A DNA stretch of 64,000 bases from Lasiosphaeris hirsuta (taxonomy: Eukaryota; Ascomycota; Sordariomycetes; Sordariales; Lasiosphaeriaceae): NCBI GenBank assembly GCA_030549175.1, contig JAUKUA010000003.1, positions 5,642,001 to 5,706,000 on the forward strand, read 5' to 3'. A program made the position numbers and the translations under genes. Positions 11,303 to 22,045 of the stretch are shown piece by piece. Under the pieces are notes generated by a model, which made no database searches, had not been told where the DNA came from, and saw only the letters and a program-made list of their open reading frames with translations. The first letter of the stretch is position 1. Every line of letters starts with the position of its first letter.

Positions 11303-13456
11303 CTAGACCACAATGAAAGTCTTCTGCAGGTCCTCTCCACGGACAGGGGGCCTCATCTTCCTGACCTCGTCCCTATTTTCCCAAATGAAGCTCGAGGCAT
11401 AGCCCACTCTCTCATACGCCCCTGGATACTTACTGGACGGCGAAACCGCTATCCCATAAAGCTCGGACCCCCCCTCGGCCAGGGGGAGAAACAGTTCAGC
11501 GTCACCTTCCCCGGTCGTGTCCGCCTCGATTTTGAACGCGTCGCCGTCGTCATGCGACGGCCAGCCCTCGGGCGCCCCGGAACCGGCATCCAGCTTAAAA
11601 GGCACGCAAGACACGCGCAGGGCCGGGAGCCGCTCGGTAGCCGTCCTGTCGTACGCCACGCCGACCAGGTCCGGCTCCCCCGCCACCGCCACGTCGGCAA
11701 CCAGCTCCAGCCTCGATCGGGTCGCCGCAGGGAAGTACACGCCGCCCTCGATGGCCGCCCACGACCAGTACGGCCGCAGGCCCGTGCGGCGCGGGCCCTG
11801 GTTGTCATACGCGCGCTTCCACAGCAGCTGCGGGACCAGCCCCGTCTCCCACAGGCCCGCGACGTTGACCCACCCGGTCCTCCTGCCGACGGCAGCGACC
11901 AGCCCGGCGAGGGCGGCGCACCGATCCGACGGGACCGTCAGCTGGCAGCCTGTGAACTCCATGACGATGGACGCCCACAGGTCCAGCACGCGCCTGGCCG
12001 CGAACCGCGACAGCTCGCCCGGGGCCTGGCCGCCGACGCCGTCCACAACCGTCTCGTAGAACCGCTTGCACAGCGACGGCTGCTTGGGGTCGCCCCGCTC
12101 GAAATCAAACTCGTCCCGGCTCGTCTCCCAGCACTCCCACGCTAGCAGCGGCCCAAACCCCAGCGTGCGCCGCGGCAGGATGCGCTCCTGGACCACCCAG
12201 CCGCGCGCGTGCAGCGGCCACTGTGCGAACGCGTCTGAGCCCCGCGAGTGGCTGTGGGGGTACACCGACGCCACCACGCCGGGACCGGGGCCGGGGACCG
12301 AGGTCAGCGGGCATGGCCAGTACATCAGCGGATCACGAGCCGAGAACATGCCGGCGGAGCTGTCGGCGGCGGCGGTGGCGGCCAGGGTGACGAAGCTGCC
12401 GCGGTAGACGTCGCACATGGAGGCGGCCTCGGCGGCCCAGTCGGCGGGCGAGTCCTGGACGATGCAGAGTGAGTCGATCCAGAGGAGGGAGAGGCCGAGC
12501 TCGAGCGTGGCGAGGGCCGCGTCGCGGATGGTGCGGGGGAGGGCGGCGGCGGGGATGCCGGCGCGGAGGGCGGCGGATGTGGCTTGGGTCAGCTTGAAGG
12601 CCGCGGTGCCGGCGCCCCAGCAGTAGCTCAGGCAGGCGTACTGGACTGGGGTGGTGGTTGAGGTTGGCAGGTCCGCTGTGTCTACTAGGGATAGGTGTAT
12701 GTCTGGTGCGTCGCGCGTCACTTGGAGGAGCCGCTTCGGGAGCGCGTTGGCTGACGCTTGCCGGCAGCGGTCGTGGGATGAGACGCATTGGTTGATCCAG
12801 CGCCGGGCGAGGGCGAAGCTGGATGCTGAGCGTGTGCATGTCTCGATGGGTATGGCTGCTGGGAGTTGCTGGTCGCTGTGGGAGGGGGGTCCTCTCTTCC
12901 GTTTCCGGGAGGTTGTCACCGCGGGTGCAGCGGTGGTAACCGGGGAGGCCATGTTCTTGTCTTGTTTAATATACAGCAAGTCTCCGATCAGACGAGTGGC
13001 AGACAGCTGAACGGCGGCCTTGAACTCGAAGACGACATCCCTATTGTTTTGTTTCCTGACGCCGGTAAACTTCTGGATGGTGACCTTGACGGCGGACCCA
13101 TTGCGGATTTTGGTCAAACGGCTTTTGCGCTTTGTCAAACGCTGCTTGAGGAAGAGGTGGGTGTTCGTCTCGATGAGGCTGTGCCATATGTGCGTGCAAA
13201 GATGGCAGCCGTCTTGGTAGGACTTCTCGAGCCTCTCGCCGCTGGCATGATGATCGAACTCTCTCTTGAAGCGTTCATCAGCCGTGGTGGCCTTTTCCCA
13301 GTTGTCTTGGATCCATCTCTGTACATGGCGACATTTGGAGCAGAGGATGCCGAGCTGGACTGATTCGGTGCGAGAGCTGTCAAGTCCAGTCGATGGGATT
13401 GGGGAGGTGAGCGGTTCAAAGTCTCTAAACCACTGCAAGGGTCGGGCCTGCTTCAT
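11303..13456 (-). CDS. HET-domain (heterokaryon incompatibility) protein
   Basis: This intronless frame encodes 717 residues. An N-terminal module has paired cysteines (CSKC at 39-42, GCHLC at 83-87), common before HET domains. A basic segment, SRKRKRG, near 183-189 could be a nuclear signal. The HET domain begins with YACLSYCWG at 273-281 and continues with LWIDSLCIVQD (325-335) and YRGSFVTLAA (351-360), the three conserved HET blocks in the right order. HET proteins trigger cell death on contact between incompatible fungal cells; their biochemical activity is not defined by this sequence. The C-terminal 350 residues are less conserved and presumably carry recognition or regulatory functions. 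Confidence 0.93.
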   Translation of the reverse strand: MKQARPLQWFRDFEPLTSPIPSTGLDSSRTESVQLGILCSKCRHVQRWIQDNWEKATTADERFKREFDHHASGERLEKSYQDGCHLCTHIWHSLIETNTHLFLKQRLTKRKSRLTKIRNGSAVKVTIQKFTGVRKQNNRDVVFEFKAAVQLSATRLIGDLLYIKQDKNMASPVTTAAPAVTTSRKRKRGPPSHSDQQLPAAIPIETCTRSASSFALARRWINQCVSSHDRCRQASANALPKRLLQVTRDAPDIHLSLVDTADLPTSTTTPVQYACLSYCWGAGTAAFKLTQATSAALRAGIPAAALPRTIRDAALATLELGLSLLWIDSLCIVQDSPADWAAEAASMCDVYRGSFVTLAATAAADSSAGMFSARDPLMYWPCPLTSVPGPGPGVVASVYPHSHSRGSDAFAQWPLHARGWVVQERILPRRTLGFGPLLAWECWETSRDEFDFERGDPKQPSLCKRFYETVVDGVGGQAPGELSRFAARRVLDLWASIVMEFTGCQLTVPSDRCAALAGLVAAVGRRTGWVNVAGLWETGLVPQLLWKRAYDNQGPRRTGLRPYWSWAAIEGGVYFPAATRSRLELVADVAVAGEPDLVGVAYDRTATERLPALRVSCVPFKLDAGSGAPEGWPSHDDGDAFKIEADTTGEGDAELFLPLAEGGSELYGIAVSPSSKYPGAYERVGYASSFIWENRDEVRKMRPPVRGEDLQKTFIVV

Positions 13457-14352
13457 CTCATCAGCTCAACTGGCTCTTCATAGCAATACAACCTGATGGT
13501 CCCATTTTCTAGTAAATAAGGTGGTGACGTCGGGAGACAGGTCGCAGCAAAATGCCTCGAACGGCATTGCCCGGGGTGCCTGGCACAATCCATGACAGGG
13601 GCTGCATGGAAAATGAGCACACAGGCTGCGACAGGAGCATTTGATGCCTGATCTTTGTCCTGGAGCAGTGCCTGTCGAATCAACGACTGTGTCGTTGGCA
13701 ACCGCGCGCTTCGACAAACGGGTGACCCTTGAGCAGATGATACGGTGCGGATGCAAGCTGGCAGCTGTGCATTGCTACTACCGTAATATGGAGGCATTCG
13801 AGAGATTTGCGAGGTGCGCGTCGACGCGTCGGGATTGATCGCAAAGAAAAAAACCCAGGTTACTCTGTAGGTAGAAGAGAGGATAATGAATGCCAGAGGC
13901 CCTAGACGGGGAAGGGACAAATTTGCACTAGGTTCGGTTCGGGCAGTCAGTTGAAGGTGTTATCTGCTCATCTGTCTGTGAGGCAGCTGCGAGGTATGTC
14001 CGCACAGTGCCAGCGCTTGCACAGCAGATAGCGACAGCCACAACACGGCACCCGACTGCAATTACCCGCCAGCTTACCTCGCTCGACTGCAGTGCTTCGC
14101 CGGGGCGGCTGCCCATCCTGTACTGCTCATCTGGTACTGGGCTGCGATGCTGCATGGGGGGCAGTTGTTGTTTCCGCCAAGGCCTACGCCCGGCACCCGC
14201 ACTCGTGCGTGCACGACACTGTAGACCCCAACTGACTCTGAAAAACAAGGGGGAAAAAAAAAAAGCCAATCAAATCACGATAAACCGGATTCTACCGAGC
14301 AACAGGTTTTAGATATGAATTCATGATACGAAACTCCCGACCTCGCCAACAC
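13457..14352. other. Intergenic
   Basis: This is the upstream region of the HET gene and the 3' flank of the secreted Ser/Thr-rich gene. Short frames on both strands show no recognisable features. Confidence 0.5.
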
Positions 14353-15714
14353 CTAAGCAAGCTTAGGGTGAAAAGGGGTACAGCTAACGCCCGTATCGAT
14401 ATCGCTGCCGGAGCCGCCGGAAAGCCACACCTGCGTCCCACAAAACAGGATGTTCTTGCGGCCAGCACCGTTGAGGTAGAGCTCCTTGCTAACAGGATCG
14501 ACACCAGCATACACATAGCTGCCCTGCCCGGTGCTAACAAGGTTGTCGACATACGAGCTGATGTCTACCTGCGGCCACTTGCTGCTCGTCCCCGTGCTGC
14601 CGTCGTCAACATAGACTGCGTATGTGTACGTATACGGCGGGATGTTGTACGCGAGACTCAGCCGGCCTGCGCTGTCGACGACGAAGAAGTACTTGTTCGC
14701 AGCCGATGGCGATGACGAGGAGGAGCCGGACTGCCAGTATAGCCCGCCGGACTGGCCGTTGGGTAGGTTGGCCCAGAGGTACAGCGGGAAGCCCGCATCG
14801 GTTGCCAAGGCGCGGAAGGCGGCGACGTCGTTAGTCTGGAGCGAGGCTTGTTCGGTCGTGAGGGGCGTCTGGGTGGACACGATGGTGGTGGTCTGCACAA
14901 GGACAGAGGTCTTGGTGGTGAGCGTCGTCTCTGTGACTGAGGTGATGTCGGTCTGGGTGGACGCCGTCGTGTCTGTGACGGAGACGGTCGCGGTCTCGGT
15001 GCCGACCGTAGTTGATAGGACGGCAGAGGTGATGGTCTAATGGGGTGAGCGTTCCATATCAGCTGAACATCTTTGCCATGGCCGGGATCGACTCACGTTG
15101 CCGGCTTCAGTCACGGTGGTGGACTCTGCGTCGAGGGAGACGGTGGTTCTTGTGGCACCAATGCATTTGCAAGCTGCTACATATTTCTTCCACGACGGGC
15201 AGCTCGCTGAGGCATAGGCGGGGAGGATCTCGGACGACAAGCTGCTGGCTAGTCGACGCCATACGACATTGACGCTGGTGGCAGTAGCTTGTACCGTCTG
15301 GACAATGGTTTGGGTGGTCAAGCTCCCTTGGAGAACTCCAAACACCTGCGTTTCGGTCGAAGCCGTGACGGTTGAGCTAACAGTGAAGAGCTAGGTCTCG
15401 GTGGATGCCGTCACCGTGTCGGTTACGGTGGTGGAGACCGAATCTACGATGGTGGTGTACTCGGTTGATGAGGCGCCCAACTCAGTGGCAGTGACGGCGT
15501 CGGGGGTCACAGTGACAGCAAGATTCAAAGAGCAGTCGGCAACTACATCTTCGCCAAGCTCGCCGATAGCTATCGAGTACCGTATAAGTCAGCAAGGTAC
15601 CTGTTACCGGCAGACTAGTTTCTTGCCCTTCAAACACAGATTATTCCGACAACATGCAGCTGTAGCTTGATGCAGCCAAGCCAAGCCCGAGAGCAAAACG
15701 AATGTGGATTTCAT
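14353..15714 (-). CDS. Secreted Ser/Thr-rich surface protein, possibly disrupted
   Basis: The ATG at 15714 begins a clear signal peptide (MKSTFVLLSGLAWLHQATAA) followed by a cysteine-rich start. The middle is built of Thr/Val/Ser-rich segments with repeated TVTASTET-like units, typical of O-glycosylated fungal wall proteins. A 60-nt intron (15037-15096, GTGAGT...TAG) is clear. The last exon encodes a compact domain (QTNDVAAFRALATDAGFPLY, then YAGVDPVSKELYLNG) ending at 14353. There are two problems: the first exon junction near 15570-15608 does not join in frame by the obvious sites, and an in-frame TAG at 15393-15391 replaces what the surrounding repeat suggests was CAG. So this is either a decayed gene or one with an extra small intron. 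The function is unknown, perhaps adhesion. Confidence 0.5.
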
Positions 15715-16402
15715 GGCAGAGAGCGACAAGAACGGACGACTTTACAAGAGTGTAACGAGTGGGCTCCAACACCAACGCCTTCGATGGGTGCCGCGCGGAA
15801 AAAGGCTTGAAGGAAAGACAGAAAAAAGCCAACGCTTTGCGCCCAGCCCGGGGCACCGTCAAGTTTCGACCACCATCATGCTGATGACTCTCCTCTGCAC
15901 TGGTTTCCAATAAAACAGGGGGAGATTTGCGCTTTGCAAAAATGAAGTTCAGCTTTCTGCTAGCGCCCAGCTGAGGGACCTTTCGGGACGCACCACCGGC
16001 GCGTTGTCTCGGCTCTCGGCAGGATTTACCTCGCCAATAATACCAGCACTACTGGTAGCCCCTAGTAATCTACCACTGAGCAGATTCTTCGCTTTTTACC
16101 TTGGGCGTCGTTTTTGTCATCGGTGCATTTGTCGCAAAACTTGTATCCCTTTTGATCGAGGTGCGTATATCCCGAGCTGCCCTCTTTGCACACATAGCTT
16201 GACGAAGTTGCCCGGCCAGGCTGGGATAGGGCTGCTGGCAGTAGCAGCATCATTCTTGGCCCTTTGGTAAGGGGTGCATTTGTACTGCTCGGTTTCGTAG
16301 GCTCCTGCTCCGTTTCCGTATGGGCATCCGAGAACGCAATGCTATTTATTGCCTTCATGTCAACTAGCACATTATGGCCGCTACTGGTATCACGACAGTG
16401 TG

Positions 16403-16780
16403 TTAGCCCCAGTCGTATCTAATTAAGTCTCTGAGGATATAGCTGCGTGTCAACGGAGACATAGTTACCGTAATGCTAAGATCGGATATTTCCCTAATGC
16501 TGCTCAATATTTCTTCAGTGGGGAGTGGGGGTATATTTTGTGCTTGAGTGATGGGCCACCAATGCCAAGCGGAAATGGTGGTGTGTAGTGGCATGTTCTG
16601 GGCAGGATGGCCGTCCTCGATGAAAAGTGTCATTAATTCGTTAACCACATCCGACTTTTCATCAGTGACGACCTGGAAGGTAGTTCCCTTTTTGCACGAT
16701 GGGTTGAGAGGCATGGCCCGGCGGGTAAGGGAGCGAGGGTGAAATGCTGGAAACGTCCATGTTTGCTCCTTCAGAGCCAA
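16403..16780 (-). CDS. Hypothetical protein, possibly a fragment
   Basis: This open frame of 125 codons has an amino-acid composition unlike a random frame (for example DVVNELMTLFIEDGHPAQNM and LPTEEILSSIREISDL). I recognise no family. It continues upstream in frame without a clear start (LQCPALALKEQ), so it may be an internal or terminal exon. A second minus-strand frame downstream (16370-16062) with several cysteines might belong to it. Low confidence. Confidence 0.25.
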   Translation of the reverse strand: MALKEQTWTFPAFHPRSLTRRAMPLNPSCKKGTTFQVVTDEKSDVVNELMTLFIEDGHPAQNMPLHTTISAWHWWPITQAQNIPPLPTEEILSSIREISDLSITVTMSPLTRSYILRDLIRYDWG

Positions 16781-17338
16781 GGCAGGGCACTGCAGGTTAT
16801 CTCAGATTCAGACCAGCGTGGCTGTGACTATTCACTGCTTTAAGGACCTAACCGAAGTCGACATCGATAAGACATCAAGGAGTTGGGCAAGAGTTGAAAT
16901 TGCCCGACACATGGAAATAAAAAAAAACAAAAGAATAACTGCAAAAAGTTGGGGTCGAACCGAGTGCAAGCATCTCCCGAAGGAAAGAACGGTCCTCTTA
17001 CTCCCACAGCACCTCAGGCGTCCCCGATCCTCAGCGGTTTCAGTTGAGGGAATAGGCAGCTCGCCCAGCCTATAAACCCGTGGCACGTCATCCGATGTTT
17101 TCAGACGCGTTGCATGGGAAAAGTACTCTCTGTCGTACTTTCCCTAGCCGTTGGGCTCCTGCAGTTCTGGCGCCTGGATCGGATTTTCCAGCAAGCGATT
17201 GCACAGCAATATCCACCTCACTAAACCATCATAGTAGGTAGTAACAAAGTGTACTTCAAATTTGGGGCGTGGTAAGGATGCGTCAAATGTAAATATGTCA
17301 AAGGGGTAGATGGGGAGTGTAATTCAGGGGTTCCAACT

Positions 17339-17884
17339 TCAACCTGGCAGGTGTTGCCTGCCCTTGTTGCCGAGCCGGATTCGTGTCCAGAACCCCGAGT
17401 CCCAAAGGTCGTCGATTCTACCTCCTAGACTTCTCCAATACCTATGTAGCACATTCAAACCAAACGTATCACCCACGTGTCCTGAATTCCCGGCTAGAAC
17501 GTCAGGCCTACCCCCTGGGCCCGACACGGCAGTAGGAAAGGCAGTCGTATGGACAGTAGCGGTAGAGGTTGGGGGAGTGGATAGCGATGCGAGCAAACAG
17601 TTGCAGGCGTTGATGATGCGGGACGGAATGTCTCTGTACACTGAGAGGATGCTCGTCGCGGGGCCGCTCTCGGACTGAGCCGGGTCGCGCTCGTCGAAAA
17701 TGGGGATGATAGAGGCGGCAGCATTTGGTGGTGGGTAGTCGACGAGCAGAAGATCTCGCACACGGACGGCGCATTGCTGATAGCGTGGAGGCATCTCCCT
17801 GACCGGTATCGGCCACTCACCATGGCCTGTTGCGGTCGCGACTGCAGCGAGGACATCGCCAACACAGAGCGTCAAGAACCTCAT
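17339..17884 (-). CDS. Hypothetical small secreted protein
   Basis: From the ATG at 17884 the frame starts with a hydrophobic stretch (MRFLTLCVGDVLAAVATA) that could be a signal peptide, and runs 181 codons. A GTGAGT donor-like site just after the TGH codons and a CAG acceptor-like site some 55 nt later suggest a possible intron that would shorten the protein. It has few cysteines and Ser/Thr/Pro-rich segments, with no known domain. It could be a chance frame. Confidence 0.3.
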   Translation of the reverse strand: MRFLTLCVGDVLAAVATATGHGEWPIPVREMPPRYQQCAVRVRDLLLVDYPPPNAAASIIPIFDERDPAQSESGPATSILSVYRDIPSRIINACNCLLASLSTPPTSTATVHTTAFPTAVSGPGGRPDVLAGNSGHVGDTFGLNVLHRYWRSLGGRIDDLWDSGFWTRIRLGNKGRQHLPG

Positions 17885-18383
17885 GGCGCAAACATTGAAC
17901 GTCGAAGAGTGGTGAGGGTGAGTGATGACATGACGCAAAATTACTCAAGCTCATCAAGGTTGACAATCTCTTTGGATGCATCGGGTGGTGGCGTCGTGCT
18001 ACTTGCTGCTCGCATCCTTACCACGGTTTCGCTCACTCCGACTCTTTGCTGTACGACCAACGGACTGACTGCTCAGTGCCCCATCATGATGACGGCTATA
18101 AGCAGATACCCAAGGTAGCTAGGTACCTACCTTCCCTTGGGCACATGGACAGACAGAGTTCGCAGCCTGTCAGATTGTCAGCTTGTTCAGTGGTCAATGA
18201 GTCGGACATGTCTTGGCCATGTCATTGGGGGATGGGGATAGAGGCGCTTGTGGAGGTGGCTGAAACTTGTCGTGCATTAAAGTCTGCACCTTATCGAAGA
18301 ACTGGCCGGCTCACCGGTCATCTGGCCAGGGCATTGCCGATGGGAGACCTCGCTTTCGGCGATTGAGTTTGGAAAGATGGAAA

Positions 18384-18389
18384 TATAAA
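18384..18389 (+). promoter_or_regulatory. TATA-like box of the Pro-rich coiled-coil gene
   Basis: TATAAA lies 75 nt upstream of the ATG at 18459, followed by a pyrimidine/CA-rich leader. Spacing is plausible for a fungal core promoter. There is no experimental support. Confidence 0.4.
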
Positions 18390-18458
18390 GTCTCGTCTCC
18401 CACCCACTCCCCACCGACCAACCAAAGAGCATTCGCCCCTTCACCAAACATTATCTTC

Positions 18459-19454
18459 ATGATGGACGGCCTGGGGTTCACTCAGGCGAATAATGTGCCT
18501 TGCGTGAAGTGGCCGGACCCACAGGTGTTCCGTCAGTTCATTCGTGTCAATCCTTATGTCCTCTGCCCACAAGAGCACATCGACGCTCATCCATGCCATC
18601 AACACAAGCCGAACCCCACGCCGCCGCCCATGAATCCTAACGCCCGCCACAGACCACGAGGACCGCCTTCGCCCCCGCCCGAACCCCGACCTCGGCGGGG
18701 TGCTCAGCAGCCCCCTAACCTACGACCTGCCGGCCCCCAATCGGTCCCAGAGAACGCTCGTCCTAGCGCCGCAGGCCCAAGCTATTCCTTCGCCGCCTAC
18801 GATCCTCCCAGGCCCGAGCAACAAGTTCGCCACCCCTACTACTACCACCAAGCTTACACAACGCATGTGGCCACATCCTACCACCAGCCGCTGCTGCCAC
18901 CACCGCGTTCGCAATTCTGCCATGCATACTCGCAATACTGCCATACATACTCGCAATACTGGGGGTACCAGCAGACGAGGTACTACGGATGGTCTTTGGT
19001 TGCCTCGCCTCCTGCCGCTCCTCCCGCTGCTTCTCACCATTGGACCAGGAAATACCAGACCATGGTACAGGAAATACATGAGGAGATCGCGCTCCTTTAC
19101 CAACACTTGAACACGGTCAAGGTCTTGTCAGTCGAGGTTAGCCATGTGGCAACAGGACTGAAGGCCCAGTGCCAGGAGTTAGAGCAGCAGCTGAGATCCG
19201 AGGCCGTTGACAACGGCCTCGCTCATGACTACGACCATCTCATGGCCTTGATAAGCCACTTTCAGCATCAGCTGGCCGACTTGAAGGCCGACATTGACGC
19301 TGAGAGCGAGGCTGACGCCGAGTCCCAGAGTGATGCTGGGTCTGAGTTCCGGTGGGGGAATGAAGCCGTTCAAGCTGTGAGCCCTGTGCTGCGGCCTCTC
19401 GGGGTGAGTGTTGAGGATGCAACCGACCAGTTGGAGCCCAGGACGCGGTACTAG
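18459..19454 (+). CDS. Hypothetical protein: Pro-rich N half, coiled-coil C half
   Basis: This single frame encodes 331 residues from the first of two adjacent ATGs. Residues about 45-120 are Pro/Arg-rich. A middle segment is rich in Tyr, His and Gln with a short tandem motif (HAYSQYCHTYSQYWGYQ), reminiscent of prion-like or condensate-forming segments. From about residue 190 the sequence is helical with heptad-like spacing (YQTMVQEIHEEIALLYQHLN and LKAQCQELEQQLRSE), then an acidic DIDAESEADAESQSDAGSE tract. I know no named family. A TATA-like element lies 75 nt upstream. Confidence 0.5.
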   Translation: MMDGLGFTQANNVPCVKWPDPQVFRQFIRVNPYVLCPQEHIDAHPCHQHKPNPTPPPMNPNARHRPRGPPSPPPEPRPRRGAQQPPNLRPAGPQSVPENARPSAAGPSYSFAAYDPPRPEQQVRHPYYYHQAYTTHVATSYHQPLLPPPRSQFCHAYSQYCHTYSQYWGYQQTRYYGWSLVASPPAAPPAASHHWTRKYQTMVQEIHEEIALLYQHLNTVKVLSVEVSHVATGLKAQCQELEQQLRSEAVDNGLAHDYDHLMALISHFQHQLADLKADIDAESEADAESQSDAGSEFRWGNEAVQAVSPVLRPLGVSVEDATDQLEPRTRY

Positions 19455-20400
19455 ATAGGTGAGTTGTCACACCCGGCCCAGTCCAAGGACTCCTGCTAAC
19501 TGCCGCGGCAAAGGTCTTTCTTTCCCTTTGGAAAGGATGTAAAGGTAAAATGGATGGGGCATAGAGAGCTCGATTAACTGCCCTGTCTAGCATGCAGTTA
19601 CAAGTACGCAAGCCCCTGTGTGGCACGTACGGGGAAATACCTACCTGCGATGCGGCGACTCCCCTGCAGTGCCCTGCCTTGGCTCTGCCAGCTCCAGTTC
19701 TAACAGAAAGAAAGAGAAATCGTGACTGATTCGAAGGATACCAGCATATGACTGCTACGAAAGATACCTATGCAGGGTTGGAGTTTACCACACTGATGTG
19801 GAATATTTGCTTGGGGTTTGTGACTGGCATTAGTCTTCCCGGATGGAGGGACTTTATATGCCTATGCTATTTTACGCGCCTTTCGCTTCTTGTTCAAGTT
19901 ATGCCACGCCCATTTTCGCCTCGCGTTCTCCTTGGTCACTCTTCTTTGGAATTGGCCGTAGTACGGGCATTTTGTTCTTTAACTTATTGATATTATAGTT
20001 TTTGAAAGTTAAAAAAGGGGGAGGACTTGGATCATTTATTTCCTTCTAGTTTTACATGTTAAAATAATTAAATTAAGCTATCTCTAGTTCTCTCAGAGAT
20101 CAGCTTGCTCCGTGTAATGAAAAGCTTATCATTACATACTAGCATAAAGCCAAGTACCTAAAGGTAGGTAGATCTAGACTCTATAGGATGGTAGAATATA
20201 TCATCTTGATCTACCTTTGTGCGCAATGTCTTGGTCATGTGCAGTGTGGACCTTGAATCTATCCTGGGCAGCTGTGAAGCTCAGGGTTGATGATATACAA
20301 ACACCCTGGAGGTGCGGAAATTGATTTGCCCAGCTGACCGTCTCGTAGGCTCCAAGCGGCAGACTCGTCACAAGACGCTCGCCACGGCCACATTTCGAAG
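19455..20400. other. Intergenic, AT-rich between about 19980 and 20200
   Basis: There is no supported gene. The AT-rich segment with TTAAAATAATTAAATTAAG-like sequence contrasts with the GC-rich coding surroundings, as would be expected of RIP-affected or non-selected DNA. Confidence 0.5.
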
Positions 20401-21801
20401 ATGGTTGGGAAGCGTGAAAATGTGGATAAGACAGAGCAATGGAAAAGTGGTGATGGATTGTGGTGTTATGGGCTGGCGGTGGTCTTGCAATACTTTCGGG
20501 GAACAGTCGCTACTGACTCCCGAGACAAATCTACGCTTTCCTCGGTACCGCCGAGGCAATCGGCCATCCTACAGGACTACAGCCCGACTACGCCAAAGCC
20601 GTGCGAGACGTGTTTGTCGACTCTATGAGCTCTCTTCTTCTGACGTCAGAAAACCTCAACACTCTGGCCTTAAAGGAAGACCCATCCCTCACAGGCCTTG
20701 TAGGACTTCTGTCATGGGTGCCGGATTTCAGCATCAATTCATTCCAGAGGCTCGAGACTCACATAGATCATGTCCCATGGTCTACGAGCGATCCATTGGG
20801 AAGTCGCTATCTGGCTATTCTCCCCGGGAACATCCTTGGGCTCAAAGGAATCTCCCTTGGGAGGGTCAGCGCCTCCTGCAACTTTAATTGGCATGCTACG
20901 TGCAACGGGCGTGACGAGTATTACCTTCTTCGAGTACTCTAAGAGCTTCCCGTGTGCTCTGAGATCCGGATACCAATAATCACACCGTCCCTGACAGAGT
21001 ACCTCGAGGAGTTCAACCTAGGGTACGGAGACAGGCCGCTTAATATATCCTTCCCCGAAGGGGGAGGGAACCATGACCCACCAATCACGCCTCGAGGTGT
21101 TGTGGCGAACCATCGTCTCAGACTGCTTCGGCGATGAGTACCCTTCTTCTTCTAGAAATACTGCCATCTTTCGGGGTATTTGGAATGCTATGCTCAGATC
21201 CTTCATAGCGAACGTAATGTTGGCTACACCTCGGGCTCTTCGTGCGCTTGGCCTCCCTATGCCTTCGGGGCCTGGTGAGCTAGATGACGCATGGAAGTCG
21301 ATTTGTACCGCGCTATCCCGGACATATGCTGTGCAGCTCTTAGCAGATGGAGCAACGAAGGAAGTCGAAGATGGAGTGCTGCCGCCCAAGCTCGAGGCTG
21401 CTCGGTCCGAACTAGAGACCGCTTGGAAAGAGGGAAGAGAATGTACTAACAAAGGGCTGGCTGAGTTTGTTGAATCGGTTCTTGAAGAGGTTTCGGGTTT
21501 ACCAGGTGGCGGTACGGCGGATGGACTCGCCCAGTCTCAATTCGTCCTTCAGACCACCTACAACACCACAGGGAGGTTGCTCTTTGCGACGGAACAGGGA
21601 AGCCTGAGCCAGGGGCCAGGGTCGCCGAGAGAAGGCGACGAGGCCTGGATTCTCGCTGGCGCGAGGGCATTGTTTATTCTACGGCCGCGACAAGACGGGA
21701 GATATGAGTTGCTAGGTGAGGCTTATGTGCACGGAACGATGCACGGAGCCGCAGTTGAGGGACTGAGTGATGCGGACTTGCGGACTGTGTTACTTGTGTA
21801 A
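20401..21801 (+). pseudogene. C-terminal remnant of a HET-domain gene
   Basis: The conserved region downstream of HET domains is recognisable: LAVVLQYFRGTVATDSRDK, then (frame changed) YAFLGTAEAIGHPTGLQPDY, AVRDVFVDSMSSLLL, GLLSWVPDFSINSF, and finally the typical end GRYELLGEAYVHGTMHGAA. The frame shifts at about 20530 (one base missing where DSRDK-I-YAFLG is expected) and again between about 20940 and 21070, with a TAA at 20940-20942. The HET domain itself (SYCWG, WIDSLCINQ blocks) is not found upstream. It is therefore a truncated, frameshifted copy; the last 242 codons remain open. Confidence 0.8.
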
Positions 21802-22045
21802 GTTCAGGTTAGGAGACCTATGAGAGGGAGAATAGACTGCCCGAGATTCAACTCAGACACAACGCTGTACTGACCATGTAAAAACGCCTTGGTGGGATGC
21901 CTTGCACAGCCATGTTCCGATACTGCCTGGGCCAAAGGCGCTTATGGCCAGAGTCACCAGAAAAAAATCCCGGCGCCCGCGGTGCGATATCACACCCGCA
22001 CCCGCAGTGCCTAGTAGGGCGAGGACGTGTCAGAGCCGCGCGAAA

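Noticed and set aside
16930..17010. tRNA-like T-arm on the minus strand (GGTTCGACCCC)
   Set aside because: No consistent acceptor, D arm and anticodon stem could be drawn around it. A decayed tRNA remains possible but is not supported.
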